A stretch of DNA of 47,712 bases from Microcoleus sp. FACHB-831 (GCF_014695585.1 NZ_JACJON010000069.1:1-47712); one strand, 5' to 3'; counted from the first letter of the stretch, positions 1 to 9,289 are shown. Numbers and translations: made by a program. The notes: generated by a model from the sequence alone, not told the origin.

Positions 1-1
1 C

Positions 2-79
2 TTCTATGACCGGAGATATAAACGAGAATTCTCTGAGATGCACCGATTTTACGACCGCCTGTTAGGGGACAACAGTTAA
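2..79 (+). CDS. C-terminal end of an unidentified protein (partial)
   Basis: An open frame enters from the left edge and stops at TAA 77-79, giving 25 residues rich in Arg, Tyr, Phe and Asp and ending in GDNS. It converges on the RNA ligase gene, whose stop is only 17 bp away, so both reading frames end back to back. The fragment is too short to assign a family. It is called a gene end because the frame stays open to the edge and the composition looks like an amphipathic helical tail. Confidence 0.45.
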   Translation, partial: FYDRRYKREFSEMHRFYDRLLGDNS

Positions 80-96
80 TTTACCTGATTTTGGGC

Positions 97-807
97 TTAA
101 CCGAGAAGTATTGCGATGTATCCTTCTGATGCTAAAGGATCTAAATTACTAGAAGCAGCTAATACATCTTCCCAAGAACTTAAATCAAAACGTTGTACGC
201 ATTCCCAATCATATTTAGCAGCAAATATCTCTGGGTTATCCTCTTTTAAGCTAGGAAGGTTTCTAACCCCATGTAAAACAATAGCCGATACTTTAGGACG
301 GACGATAACAATATTGTAAGGCGTGAGTAATTCAAACATGAAACAGCAATCCACATCTTCGGGTAACTGATAACCCAAAGAGTTCCATGTCTGCCAAAAC
401 AGCTTGTTGAACGTGAGGTTGTTGTAACTGTTAATAACCCCCTCAGCATCGGGGCTACCTGAAGTAGAAATTTCCCACTTAGAAGAATAAGGATTAAAAT
501 ACAATACAACTAAGGAACCATCAAGCTTTTCATAGACTTTGGCTGTAGACCAATCTATCGTAGCGGCATTAGGTTCGCCGTAGTTAAAGAACTTATCAAA
601 GGGATAGGAGATGATAGACCAATTTTGATCTTCATCTAAGATAATCCCTCTACATTGCTGCACTACCTTTTCACTAAGGGGCGAGTTGAGGAAATCATAA
701 CTAAGCAAGACTAGATTGGGATAAACAGTATGCCTTTTGACTTTAATAAAATATTCTTCTGTAAGACGGTTTAAGCCGTGCTTAGTTAGATATTCAATAA
801 GTTCCAT
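97..807 (-). CDS. T4 Rnl1-like RNA ligase, short form
   Basis: This 236-residue protein resembles the adenylyltransferase domain of T4 RNA ligase 1 (RNA_lig_T4_1 family), which seals RNA ends through a lysyl-AMP intermediate. Motif I is YEKLDGS with the nucleotidyl Lys at 94. It is preceded by the typical QCRGIILDE (51-59) and a Phe/Tyr-rich stretch ending FFNYGE. A motif III-like FELLTPYN lies near 159-166 and motif IV (EGYIA) at about 228-232. The protein then ends after four more residues, so motif V (KxK) and the C-terminal domain are missing; the phage enzyme is about 374 residues. The stop is followed immediately by the converging neighbour, leaving no room for a tail. It is either a minimal ligase or a truncated, possibly inactive, copy. 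Confidence 0.7.
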   Translation of the reverse strand: MELIEYLTKHGLNRLTEEYFIKVKRHTVYPNLVLLSYDFLNSPLSEKVVQQCRGIILDEDQNWSIISYPFDKFFNYGEPNAATIDWSTAKVYEKLDGSLVVLYFNPYSSKWEISTSGSPDAEGVINSYNNLTFNKLFWQTWNSLGYQLPEDVDCCFMFELLTPYNIVIVRPKVSAIVLHGVRNLPSLKEDNPEIFAAKYDWECVQRFDLSSWEDVLAASSNLDPLASEGYIAILLG

Positions 808-983
808 AAACCAGATATTAGCTGTAGCCTGATTATACTACTAATATATTACATAAATTTGTCGTGGGTAATTTTACTCACAGGTGGCAATATGGGTAGA
901 GCGAGTTGCGGTAAAATGCTGACGAGCGATCGCCGAGTCAGTAGATAGCAGTAAAGACGCTGAAAACTAGCGTTTGGGCAGGA

Positions 984-2336
984 GTGTGGAACTTGAGGAT
1001 ATCACTTGCAGACAGATTGCGGCTGGGATTGGCAGTGGGGACGGCACACACAGTAACGTCCCTAGTGCGACTATTAAAGTTGGGTGCGGCTAGCGTCTTA
1101 CCAGGGCAAATTGCGGGAAGAATTCAGCCAAAATTGTTGCCCCTCTTGTTTCGTCAAGTCAAACGCGGCGTAATTTTTATTGCGGGGACGAACGGTAAAA
1201 CGACGACATCCCTTCTGCTACGCACCATGTTAGAAAATCAGGGATGGCGGGTGGCGCACAACGCTGCTGGTGCGAATCTGATAAATGGCTTGATGACGGC
1301 GCTGCTGGAAAATACCAATCTGGTGGGGAGTCTAGAAGCGGATTACGCGATTCTGGAGGTAGATGAGAATATTGTGCCTCTGGTTTTGCCGCAGGTAGTA
1401 GGCGAAGGGTGTCCCCGGTGCTACATTTTGTGCTTAAATTTGTTCCGCGACCAGTTGGACAGATATGGGGAAGTTGATACAATTAGTCGGCGTTGGCAGA
1501 AAGCGATCGCGCCTTTACCGCCAGAAACAGTGGTAGTTGTGAACGCCGATGACCCTACCTTATCGTATTTGGGTCAGCAGCTAAACCAGCGGGTATTGTG
1601 CTTCGGATTAAATGAACCTGAAGCTTATCTAGATGAAATTCCCCATGCGGTAGATTCTATTTATTGCCCCAGCTGCGGACACTCTCTCGATTATCAGGGC
1701 GTCTACCTCTCCCACCAGGGAGATTATAAGTGTCCCAGCTGTGGTTTTCATAGGGGAAAACTCGATATTGAAAGTCGAGAATGGCCGCAAGTTCTTATCG
1801 GAATTTACAACAAGTACAACACCCTAGCTGCTGTATTAGCGGCGAAGGAAATAGGGGTTGATCTTGATAAGATTCTAGACACAATTAAAAATTTCCAGGC
1901 TGCTTACGGACGCGCTGAGGAATTGACAGTAGGCGGGAAGAAAGTGCGGATTTTATTATCAAAAAATCCGGTAGCACTCAATGAAACTATCCGCGCAGTT
2001 AATCAGCAAGGTGGAAGCACAAAACTGCTGGTGTTGAATGACAGGACGCCGGACGGTACAGATGTATCCTGGATTTGGGATGTGGATACTGAGAAATTAG
2101 TAGAGAAAGGGGGGACTGTTGTAGTCAGCGGCGATCGCGTCTATGATATGGCTTTAAGAATACGCTATAGCATGGACGAAAATAGTAGCTTGAAATTGAT
2201 TGTAAAAGAAGATTTGCAAGAAGCGATCGCAGTGGCTTTAGAACACACACCCGCTGATGAAACTCTCCACATTCTTCCCACATATTCAGCAATGTTAGAA
2301 GTGCGCGGATTGTTGACTGGAAGGCAGATTTTGTAA
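984..2336 (+). CDS. murT: MurT: Mur-ligase-like subunit of lipid II isoglutaminyl synthase
   Basis: With GatD, MurT amidates the D-glutamate of the peptidoglycan stem peptide on lipid II, at the cytoplasmic membrane face. The Mur-ligase P-loop GTNGKTTT is at residues 68-75. A four-Cys zinc ribbon (Cys 228, 231, 250, 253, as two CPSCG knuckles) is inserted in the central domain, as in known MurT. The C-terminal DUF1727 region follows, and gatD lies 210 bp downstream on the same strand. The listed start is GTG 984, but AGGAG at 980-984 overlaps it. A TTG at 993, 8 nt after that AGGAG, fits better and gives a protein beginning at the amphipathic RISLADRLRL helix. Family assignment is firm; the start is not. 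Confidence 0.88.
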   Translation: MWNLRISLADRLRLGLAVGTAHTVTSLVRLLKLGAASVLPGQIAGRIQPKLLPLLFRQVKRGVIFIAGTNGKTTTSLLLRTMLENQGWRVAHNAAGANLINGLMTALLENTNLVGSLEADYAILEVDENIVPLVLPQVVGEGCPRCYILCLNLFRDQLDRYGEVDTISRRWQKAIAPLPPETVVVVNADDPTLSYLGQQLNQRVLCFGLNEPEAYLDEIPHAVDSIYCPSCGHSLDYQGVYLSHQGDYKCPSCGFHRGKLDIESREWPQVLIGIYNKYNTLAAVLAAKEIGVDLDKILDTIKNFQAAYGRAEELTVGGKKVRILLSKNPVALNETIRAVNQQGGSTKLLVLNDRTPDGTDVSWIWDVDTEKLVEKGGTVVVSGDRVYDMALRIRYSMDENSSLKLIVKEDLQEAIAVALEHTPADETLHILPTYSAMLEVRGLLTGRQIL

Positions 2337-2393
2337 CTTAGCAAATCCGATGCAAATAAACCCGGCGAATGTAATTTGCGGCTACAAAAAAAA

Positions 2394-2521
2394 GTCCCCG
2401 CAGGCGGGTTTTGGGATTGCAGGTACAATTTCAATCGCCAGCGCACTCCAGTGCATGGAATTTTTTAAATTTAAAACCCGCCTGCGCGGGTTTTGTCTGT
2501 GTAGGCGCGATTGAAATCGCC
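2394..2521. repeat. Intergenic inverted-repeat element between murT and gatD
   Basis: Two GC-rich arms face each other: CCCCGCAGGCGGGTTTT at about 2396-2412 and AAAACCCGCCTGCGCGGG at 2473-2490. Inner and outer copies of a TTTCAATCGCC / GGCGCGATTGAAATCGCC motif lie near 2429 and 2504-2521. The right arm alone forms AAACCCGC-CTGC-GCGGGTTT followed by T-rich sequence, so it could act as a rho-independent terminator. This is a common type of dispersed cyanobacterial intergenic repeat. Its position suggests it could attenuate transcription from murT into gatD, which is an inference. Confidence 0.6.
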
Positions 2522-2546
2522 AACTTATAACTAAGAGAAAAAACAG

Positions 2547-3338
2547 ATGGAATTAACAATTGGTTGGCTGTATCCGACGCTAATGAGTACCTACGGCGAT
2601 CGCGGCAATGTGATATGCTTGCGGCAACGCGCTCAATGGCGGGGGATTCAAGTAAATACGATGTCTCTCGACCAAGAAACACCCGTAGATGATATTCGCA
2701 AAGTTGATATATTAGTCGGCGGCGGCGCACAAGACAGACAGCAAGAAATTGTCATGCGCGATTTGCGTGGAGCTAAAGCAGAAGCAATCCGCGATAAAAT
2801 TGAAGCTGGAACGCCGGGAGTTTTTACCTGTGGTTCGCCGCAACTGTTGGGAAATTATTATGAACCAGCTTTAGGTCAGCGGATTGAGGGATTGGGTTTA
2901 TTGGATTTTGTAAGTAAGCATCCGGGTGAAGATGCGCGGCGTTGTATCGGTAATGTTGTTTTCGAGATAACAGCGTCGCGATTAGCGGAAGATTTGAAAA
3001 AAATGCTGGGAACTGCACCTGTGGTTATTGGTTTTGAAAATCACGGCGGTAGGACTTATTTAGGGAAAGTAGAACCGCTTGGTCGCGTGGTTAGCGGTTA
3101 TGGGAATAATGGGGAAGATGGGATGGAAGGCGCGTTTTATAGAAATGCGATCGCTACTTATTCTCACGGCCCATTATTACCCAAAAATCCCTTTATTGCC
3201 GATTGGTTAATTCAAACAGCATTAGCCGAAAAATATCAAACTGATATATCGCTACAAAAGCTGGATGATTCTTTAGCAACGCAGGCGCGGTCAGCGATGT
3301 TTAAAAAGTTGGGTGTTAATTTGCCAGTTCCTAGTTGA
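2547..3338 (+). CDS. gatD: GatD: glutamine amidotransferase subunit of lipid II isoglutaminyl synthase
   Basis: GatD is a class I (CobB/CobQ-like) glutaminase that supplies ammonia to MurT. The nucleophile Cys95 sits in TCGSPQLLG and the catalytic His207 in YSHGPLLPKNP, a signature ending of this family. The N-terminus (IGWLYPTLMSTYGDRGN) is typical. The length of 263 residues is normal. It follows murT on the same strand, separated by a repeat/terminator-like element, and the pairing supports both assignments. It may be annotated elsewhere as a cobyric-acid-synthase-like protein, but neighbouring murT argues for GatD. Confidence 0.88.
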   Translation: MELTIGWLYPTLMSTYGDRGNVICLRQRAQWRGIQVNTMSLDQETPVDDIRKVDILVGGGAQDRQQEIVMRDLRGAKAEAIRDKIEAGTPGVFTCGSPQLLGNYYEPALGQRIEGLGLLDFVSKHPGEDARRCIGNVVFEITASRLAEDLKKMLGTAPVVIGFENHGGRTYLGKVEPLGRVVSGYGNNGEDGMEGAFYRNAIATYSHGPLLPKNPFIADWLIQTALAEKYQTDISLQKLDDSLATQARSAMFKKLGVNLPVPS

Positions 3339-3564
3339 AGCGATCGCGCCTTGAATGCTGTTAATTGTTCATAGTTCATAATTCATTGCCAAAAAGCCTG
3401 GACTTGGCTATGGGTGCAATTTTTTTATGAGCGACCGCGATCGCTTATTCAAATAACTTTTATTTGGGGAATTCATCCAACTGCACAAATAACCTATAGA
3501 CAGTGATTGGATAGTGGGTTAAGTTGAAGGAAGCCCCACTAAAAATAATAAGAGAGATCGCGCC

Positions 3565-3975
3565 ATGATTAAACCTTACAATTGTATTCTAGGGATCGCG
3601 TTACTGGGGCTAACCACCGTACAAGTTTCAGCCGAGCCAATAAACAAAGTCAACCAGCGCGTACAGTTCTCGCGAGGAAGTACATCTACTACCATTCGGG
3701 GGTCGGTTCCCCTGGGCAAAAAAGACACGTACATCTTTCGCGCCCGCAAAGGTCAAACAATAATAGCAGATGTGACTTGGCGGGGAACGCGGGTCGGTAA
3801 TAGTGACGATTCAGGGCTTTCCGGCTTCACCTTTGTTGAGCCTAGCGGAAAAGCAATCCCAGACCCGCAAGATATTACTTTCTCGGCGATATCAACGGGC
3901 GATTATAAAGTTATAGTCGCGCAACCTTACAAACTAACGAGTCCCGCATACACTTTCAAATTAACTATTCGCTAA
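3565..3975 (+). CDS. Secreted PPC-like beta-sandwich protein
   Basis: This 136-residue protein has an N-terminal signal peptide: Lys near the start, a hydrophobic stretch around residues 8-20, and a likely cleavage near VSAEP. The mature part resembles a bacterial pre-peptidase C-terminal (PPC)-type beta domain: a GSVPLGKKDTYIFRARKGQ segment, then GDYKVIVAQPY and a final beta strand FKLTI. Such stand-alone domains are common secreted proteins in cyanobacteria with no assigned role. An AGAGAGA purine run lies 7-14 nt before the ATG. It has no obvious operon partner. Confidence 0.55.
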   Translation: MIKPYNCILGIALLGLTTVQVSAEPINKVNQRVQFSRGSTSTTIRGSVPLGKKDTYIFRARKGQTIIADVTWRGTRVGNSDDSGLSGFTFVEPSGKAIPDPQDITFSAISTGDYKVIVAQPYKLTSPAYTFKLTIR

Positions 3976-4166
3976 GTGTCGCTTAAATTTCAGTGGTGCT
4001 AACTAGGCTGGTTCAACTGGGTTTATATGTGTATCTAAAAGCCTGCGGTAAATATAGTGAATTATAAAAATCATAGGCGGCGCTGGTTATTGCTATATTT
4101 CCACAGGCTTTCTACTTTTATTTCAACACTATAGCTATCTGCTATTTGGTTAACCCAGACTTATTG

Positions 4167-5921
4167 CTACTTTGGACGTTCGCTATTTTTTCCATAGCGA
4201 GTTTCTTGCAAAGAATTACCGATGCCTTGAATAATACCGCGTCCAATTAAACCAATACCTCTACCTATTACTTGCGTTAATAGATAAACAACGCCGCTAC
4301 CGAGAAAAGTGACAGTTGAACGCAGACGAGGCGCGATCGCATCCCTTATCTCTAGTATCAGCGTAACAGCCACCTGAATACCAGTAAGCTGCTCTAATTC
4401 CCCCGTCCGGGGAGCGTAGATAGAGATTTTAACGATACCGCTGCCATTTAATACAAACAAATTATACTTACTTTCAAAGATCGCTGTTGGCTCATTAATA
4501 TACGCCTCTAAGCGATATTTCCAAGATAAATTATTCCGAAAACGCGCAATTTCTCGCGATGAAAGTAACCTATGGTCGTAAAAGCTTTGCTTAATTTCTT
4601 CTACATCAGCAAATTTATTCAGCAGTGGTTGTATAACACCATTAGCAATTTCAATTACTAAGTTTTCTAGTAGTGCTTCTGCTCTGGCGATCGCTTCCGG
4701 CGTTCCATATGCGTAAGAAGCATTATCAATTATTAAACTATTTTGAAACAAGCAATAACCAATAAATTCCCCAACCAAAGGTATTTTATCCAAAATTTCC
4801 TTCTGGACGATATCAGCATCTTGCAGCAAAGTATTAACTAAATCTAATTCACGCTTTCCTACTTGTAGCGTGTAATATTTGCCAAAAAAATCAGTAGTTG
4901 ACGACTGCCACAAGTCTTGCAAAATAAGCGATCGCTTGGAGAGTATCCTGCTCGGCTGTACCTGGGAAAAGCGCAACTCATCCAATACATTCTTTAATTT
5001 ATCCAAAATTAGATAAAGCAGTTCCCGTTTTCTCTCATCCCGAAGAATATCAATTTCCATCGCCACGCCCGTGAAGTTTTCCAGGCCGAAATTAAGCTTA
5101 TTTAGGGTGGCGTCAAAAAAATTTTCAGTTCTCAGCTCAATTGCAGGCGAGGGGCTAGCCCTTAGAAACAAAGGTGCAGGAGTAGGTTCTCCGCGCGTCC
5201 CCATATCCTCTGACAACCTACGACCGACAATCCTTCTGCTGCTGCCTCTAGCCTCTGGTAACAACTGATTCACCAGCCAACGCGCCGCCCGAAGTTCTCG
5301 GCATCGTCCTGCAAGGATAAACCACTCTAGCGTCGAAAGATTGGGGTTTTGCAGTTGGGCTGTTAATTCGGTAAGGGTATTATCAATTTGTCGCCGCCCA
5401 GAGTCGCCCAGCTTGTCGCGGCGAGAGGTTTGCGTTTGGTATGTGTGGAGGTTTTGGGCGTCTGCAAATTCGATATTCCAGTAGGTTTGCCCGCCCGCCA
5501 CAGCGCGAAGAGCCGTTACTATGACCGAGATAGCAGTACCTTTGGCGCAATAGCCTTCAACGCCAGTTTGCCTTGCTGCCGCCAGTTGCGGCGCTTCCTC
5601 GAACCCGCTGAGTAGAAATATTGGCAAGTTGGGGTAGTAGGCTTTCAGTTCCTGGCAAAGCTGCAAACCTGCAAACTCCCCAGAGGCGCGACACAATCCC
5701 AGTTCCAGAATTACTAGGTCGATGGCGTCTTCTGTACCCATAAGAGGGGCGAGAATCTGCAACGCCGCTACACCATTATCAGCACTAGCGACTACTTGCA
5801 AGTCGGGAAATGACTCAAGCGCTGTGCGGAGTCCGAGCAGGAAAATGGGGTCATCATCGATCGAGATAATTTTCAAGGGGCGAGTAGCCAATGGGGGAGG
5901 TGTTGCGCGATCGCTCATCAC
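4167..5921 (-). CDS. Response-regulator receiver fused to DUF3685 (Ycf55-like) domain
   Basis: The N-terminal ~145 residues form a receiver domain: acidic triad DDD at 22-24, a Ser (105) in FLLSGFE, and the conserved Lys127 in GYCAKG. At the phospho-acceptor position the strand reads LVILELGL, so Glu73 replaces Asp, a change that often mimics the phosphorylated state. The following ~430 residues match the cyanobacterial DUF3685 domain, which as I recall is related to plastid Ycf55; its role is unknown. The C-terminus contains glycine-rich hydrophobic stretches (YLLTQVIGRGIGLIGRGIIQGIG). It is transcribed divergently from the gene at 6325. DUF3685 is a recognition call without a search. Confidence 0.75.
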   Translation of the reverse strand: MMSDRATPPPLATRPLKIISIDDDPIFLLGLRTALESFPDLQVVASADNGVAALQILAPLMGTEDAIDLVILELGLCRASGEFAGLQLCQELKAYYPNLPIFLLSGFEEAPQLAAARQTGVEGYCAKGTAISVIVTALRAVAGGQTYWNIEFADAQNLHTYQTQTSRRDKLGDSGRRQIDNTLTELTAQLQNPNLSTLEWFILAGRCRELRAARWLVNQLLPEARGSSRRIVGRRLSEDMGTRGEPTPAPLFLRASPSPAIELRTENFFDATLNKLNFGLENFTGVAMEIDILRDERKRELLYLILDKLKNVLDELRFSQVQPSRILSKRSLILQDLWQSSTTDFFGKYYTLQVGKRELDLVNTLLQDADIVQKEILDKIPLVGEFIGYCLFQNSLIIDNASYAYGTPEAIARAEALLENLVIEIANGVIQPLLNKFADVEEIKQSFYDHRLLSSREIARFRNNLSWKYRLEAYINEPTAIFESKYNLFVLNGSGIVKISIYAPRTGELEQLTGIQVAVTLILEIRDAIAPRLRSTVTFLGSGVVYLLTQVIGRGIGLIGRGIIQGIGNSLQETRYGKNSERPK

Positions 5922-6324
5922 AAAAACCTAATTTATACTTAAACCCTGCTTAATAGGTTACTAAGTATTTGGCGATTTCTTGCTGCGATATATAAAAAAT
6001 TCTTCTGTTGTTCTACAACAAAAACAACAACCTTACTACTAATTACCTGCAAAATCCTATAATTCCTACCTTGTCTTTCTCAGGTTATAGATATCTCTAC
6101 TACAAACTCTGACCTGAGAGCAATGTTAATATTCCATGCCTTATCTAAGCTGAAGATTGGTTAATAAAGTCCGTAAACTTTAATCTTTTTAAAATCGAGA
6201 TCCACTACTAAGGCAAAGAAGCCACACTCGTTTACCCTACCGAAATTCACCACGTTAGGGAGCAAAAAATTATAGCTGTACGCAAGCAAAAATTTGCTAC
6301 TTCTTGAGAAAGGAAATTTAGCTT
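5922..6324. other. Divergent intergenic region, 403 bp
   Basis: This AT-rich region separates the divergent DUF3685 regulator and the peptidoglycan-binding protein gene and must hold both promoters. AAAGGA at 6309-6314 is a plausible ribosome binding site for the ATG at 6325. I see no reading frame or strong hairpin. Confidence 0.4.
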
Positions 6325-6840
6325 ATGTTAGACAAATTTGTTAAATCAACTGTGATGTCGCTGGGCATCCTCTCCGCCCTTTCCCTGACTTCGCTACTCT
6401 TCGGTGGAGTACGTGCAAATGCTGAGGGTACCATTCCCAATCCTGGGGTGGCGAGTCAACCAAATAATAGGGTGACTCCCATAAATCCCCAGTTGAATGA
6501 GGGTGGGATGATACAGCCTGCTAATGAAAACGCCCCGACAACTCCATCTACCAATCCATTGAGCCGATATTCTCCAGACCAAGCTCCTATTCTTAAATAT
6601 GGCAGTAAAGGAGCTACTGTAATGGAAATTCAGGCTTATTTGCAACAACAAAAACTATATGATGGCCCAGTTGATGGCGTATATGGCCCGCAGACTCGCC
6701 AAGCCGTCAAATTATTTCAAGAATCTCTAAATTTAAGCGCCGATGGTGCGATTGGGCGTCAAACTTGGGAGGCTATGGTCTTAAGGGCAAAGCGAGGATT
6801 AGCTTTAAAAAGTATCCCGCAGCAAAATGTCGCGCAGTAG
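6325..6840 (+). CDS. Secreted peptidoglycan-binding domain protein
   Basis: The 171-residue protein starts with a signal peptide (hydrophobic region about 10-28, likely cleavage near VRANAEG). A Pro/Asn-rich linker follows to about residue 85, then one PG_binding_1 domain at about 91-153. That domain has the usual landmarks: LKYGSKGATVMEIQAYL, DGVYGPQTRQAVKLFQ and DGAIGRQTWEAM. It probably binds cell-wall peptidoglycan in the periplasm. No catalytic domain is attached. AAAGGA lies 10 nt before the ATG. Confidence 0.8.
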   Translation: MLDKFVKSTVMSLGILSALSLTSLLFGGVRANAEGTIPNPGVASQPNNRVTPINPQLNEGGMIQPANENAPTTPSTNPLSRYSPDQAPILKYGSKGATVMEIQAYLQQQKLYDGPVDGVYGPQTRQAVKLFQESLNLSADGAIGRQTWEAMVLRAKRGLALKSIPQQNVAQ

Positions 6841-6949
6841 GACGGTAGAACTAACGCAATTTAACAGGGGATCGAGGAGTGGGGTGGTTGAAATACATTC
6901 TCCTACTCACCCCATACCCTTTAACTAGAAAATAAGGAATTTGGCCTCG

Positions 6950-8848
6950 CTACAAGGGATCGATCGCTTGAGACTGAGTATCATAGGGCGATGTCCCGGC
7001 GAGAGCTTTTCGAGCGGCATCGACAGCATCTAGCTGCGATTGCCAGCGAGCGATCGCGGCTTGGGCTTCGTTATATAGTGGCCTCCCGGCGGTAATACTG
7101 TAAGCAGTCTGAATGGCTGCGATGAGGCTGCCTTCAGCGGCTAGATTGGCGGCTTTTTCTAAAATAGGTCGGTCCTCAACAATTTGAATTTGGCCAACCC
7201 ATTCACTAACTGCTGCCTGTGCCTCTGAATACAGCGCTCTTTGCTGTTTAACCTGTCGGGCTGCTTGAATTGCAGCAAGCAAATTTCCTTGAGCGGCCAA
7301 ACCCTTTGCCAGCTCTAGGATGGGCTTGTCTTCTATGGTTTCAATCTGCCGATTCCAAAGCGCGATCGCAGCTTGTGCGTCTGCTCCCAAAGGTCTATCG
7401 CTCTCGATCTTACTTGCTTGGGCAACAGCGGCCTTCAAACTATCAATTGTCCCCGGCCCAGCCAGAAGGTTAGCCTGTGCTAAAACGGCACGATCTTCAA
7501 TTTGGTGAATTGACTTGCGCCAAGAGGCAATATGGGTTTGGGCTAGTATACGCTTGGGCTGTTTGAGCGCTATTGTCTGAGCCTGCTCAATGGCCAGCTG
7601 TAAGGTCAAAGGTTGATCGATACTGGCAATAGCACTGGCAAATTGCAGCTTGATCTGGTCTTGTAACTGAGACTGCCACAGAGCTTTCTGACTCAAGGCT
7701 TGCTTGTATAGCGGGCTTTGCGACCCGATCTGACGTACCTCTGTAGTAGCATCAATCAATGCCACTAGAGAATCATCCTTGGCAGCAGATGTGGCGCGAG
7801 TCAGCCGAACCCAGTCTTGAGCTTCTTTGTATACCGACGTATCAGCAGGAACGCTTTGAAGTACTACAAGGACACCGGGAAAATCTTGCTCTTTAAACCG
7901 TTCTGCCGCGATTTTTACGATTGCACGACTCCAGTTGTTCCTTTCAGCTTGTGCCAGCGAGCTAGCATAGCTTTTGGGCTTTATTTTACCGACCATAGCG
8001 ATCGCCTGTTGCAACTGTGCCGGAGTATTAGACTCAGCCAAATCCCGTGCCTCTTCGAGTTGCTGCCAAGCCAGTTTTTCCTCTGCCATCTGCTGCATAA
8101 GTTGATTCAGCTTAGTATCGCGCCAGTAGCTGATATTCATGCCCAATAGAGCCTGTGCCTTCTGCGAGGCAGTTAGCCACTGTTGCGCTTTCATCGCTTG
8201 ATAAACTTCGCTAGTAATTTTCTCGCCCCGCTTCCAGTCTTGCTGCCAGTCGGCGAGTTTGGCTTGTGCTTCTGGATAAAGAGGGCTACGGACGGGAATT
8301 TTGCGGCTAACAGCGATCGCGCCTTGCAAATCCCCCTGGTTGATTTTCTGCTGCGCGATCGCCAGAATGCTACTAGACCATTCCCCCATCAGCCGTTGAG
8401 CCTCTGGGTACAGGGGATGAGTTTCAGGCCAACCGCTAACTAAAGCGATCGCCCCCACCAAGGCTTCTAATTTGCCAGATGCAGCTGCCTGCTGGGCACA
8501 TTGCAGTCGCTCACCATCAGCCGCTAAGGGCGATATCTTCTGGCAATCGGGTGGCGGTGGCAGCGTTGTCAGCAATAAACCACCTACAACGCCCGTTCCA
8601 GCCAAAATCAGGGCAATACTCAGCCACACCAGCGACCATTTCAAAGTGCCGCTAGCCTTTTTAGGGGGCGTTTTCGCAAGGGGCGCTTCCGTCTCTTTTT
8701 CCCTAGTAGTTTCTTCAGCGGAGCTTTGTATGGCGGTCTTATATATATTTGCGTCCGTTACTGGCCGGATGACCAGTTTCCGCCCGAGTCGCTTGCGAAA
8801 CGGGAGGGGTAATCGAACAAGGGAGCGGTGCAATTGTCTTTTGTCCAC
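6950..8848 (-). CDS. Membrane-anchored helical-repeat protein
   Basis: The 632-residue protein has a basic N-terminus, one transmembrane segment at about 70-95, and a long outside portion made of repeats of roughly 55-65 residues. Each repeat pairs an AxxLAAxGxLxxAI helix with RxLYxEAQAAIxxW, and the last units (starting near residues 440, 500 and 560) are the clearest. The pattern is TPR-like with Trp-ending helices, so a protein-interaction scaffold is likely. Similar cyanobacterial proteins are often labelled only as hypothetical or as chromosome-segregation-like, without evidence. The ATG at 8848 is chosen because the upstream in-frame extension lacks protein-like features. Confidence 0.6.
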   Translation of the reverse strand: MDKRQLHRSLVRLPLPFRKRLGRKLVIRPVTDANIYKTAIQSSAEETTREKETEAPLAKTPPKKASGTLKWSLVWLSIALILAGTGVVGGLLLTTLPPPPDCQKISPLAADGERLQCAQQAAASGKLEALVGAIALVSGWPETHPLYPEAQRLMGEWSSSILAIAQQKINQGDLQGAIAVSRKIPVRSPLYPEAQAKLADWQQDWKRGEKITSEVYQAMKAQQWLTASQKAQALLGMNISYWRDTKLNQLMQQMAEEKLAWQQLEEARDLAESNTPAQLQQAIAMVGKIKPKSYASSLAQAERNNWSRAIVKIAAERFKEQDFPGVLVVLQSVPADTSVYKEAQDWVRLTRATSAAKDDSLVALIDATTEVRQIGSQSPLYKQALSQKALWQSQLQDQIKLQFASAIASIDQPLTLQLAIEQAQTIALKQPKRILAQTHIASWRKSIHQIEDRAVLAQANLLAGPGTIDSLKAAVAQASKIESDRPLGADAQAAIALWNRQIETIEDKPILELAKGLAAQGNLLAAIQAARQVKQQRALYSEAQAAVSEWVGQIQIVEDRPILEKAANLAAEGSLIAAIQTAYSITAGRPLYNEAQAAIARWQSQLDAVDAARKALAGTSPYDTQSQAIDPL

Positions 8849-9289
8849 GGATGCGCTTAACTCTCTGGATGCAATAAATTTTTGATTTCTTAGCTGTGTG
8901 TGAGGTTTGAATTATTAGCTTCGTTTGAGTTGAAGCGATTAGTGAGTCATGGTAGGTGGGTGTGGGTAGGCAGTTATTTGTCATTAGCCATCAAGCCTGC
9001 GTCAAAAGCCGATAGCTTTTGTCAACAATGGCTGACACTGACAAAGGTACAACTCTAGACAACTACTTTAGGGTATGTGCTATACATTCATACTCTAAAA
9101 ACTTACGCTAACCGTAGCGCGAAGATATCCGCTTTTCGGGTGGCTATCTACCCCCAAAGGTAATAGTTTTGCTTCACAGCTTGGTTTTTTAGGCGTAAGT
9201 CCTGACTTCCCAGGCAAGCAGGCTAACCCGTTGCCCGATAAGAGTGCCTAAAATGACCATAGAGAGCATTTTCCTATGATTGAGGTGGA
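8849..9289. other. Intergenic region with a short IS-end-like inverted repeat
   Basis: No convincing gene is seen between the two divergently transcribed genes. ACTTACGC at 9101-9108 and GCGTAAGTCCT at 9193-9203 face each other across about 100 bp. They match the outer ends of the IS4-like element at 30.65-31.84 kb, so a miniature derivative of that element is possible. A GAGGTGG at about 9282-9288 precedes the NACHT gene start. Confidence 0.35.

Noticed and set aside
8739-8984. Minus-strand 81-residue frame upstream of the helical-repeat gene
   Set aside because: It overlaps the true N-terminus in another frame and has no family features.
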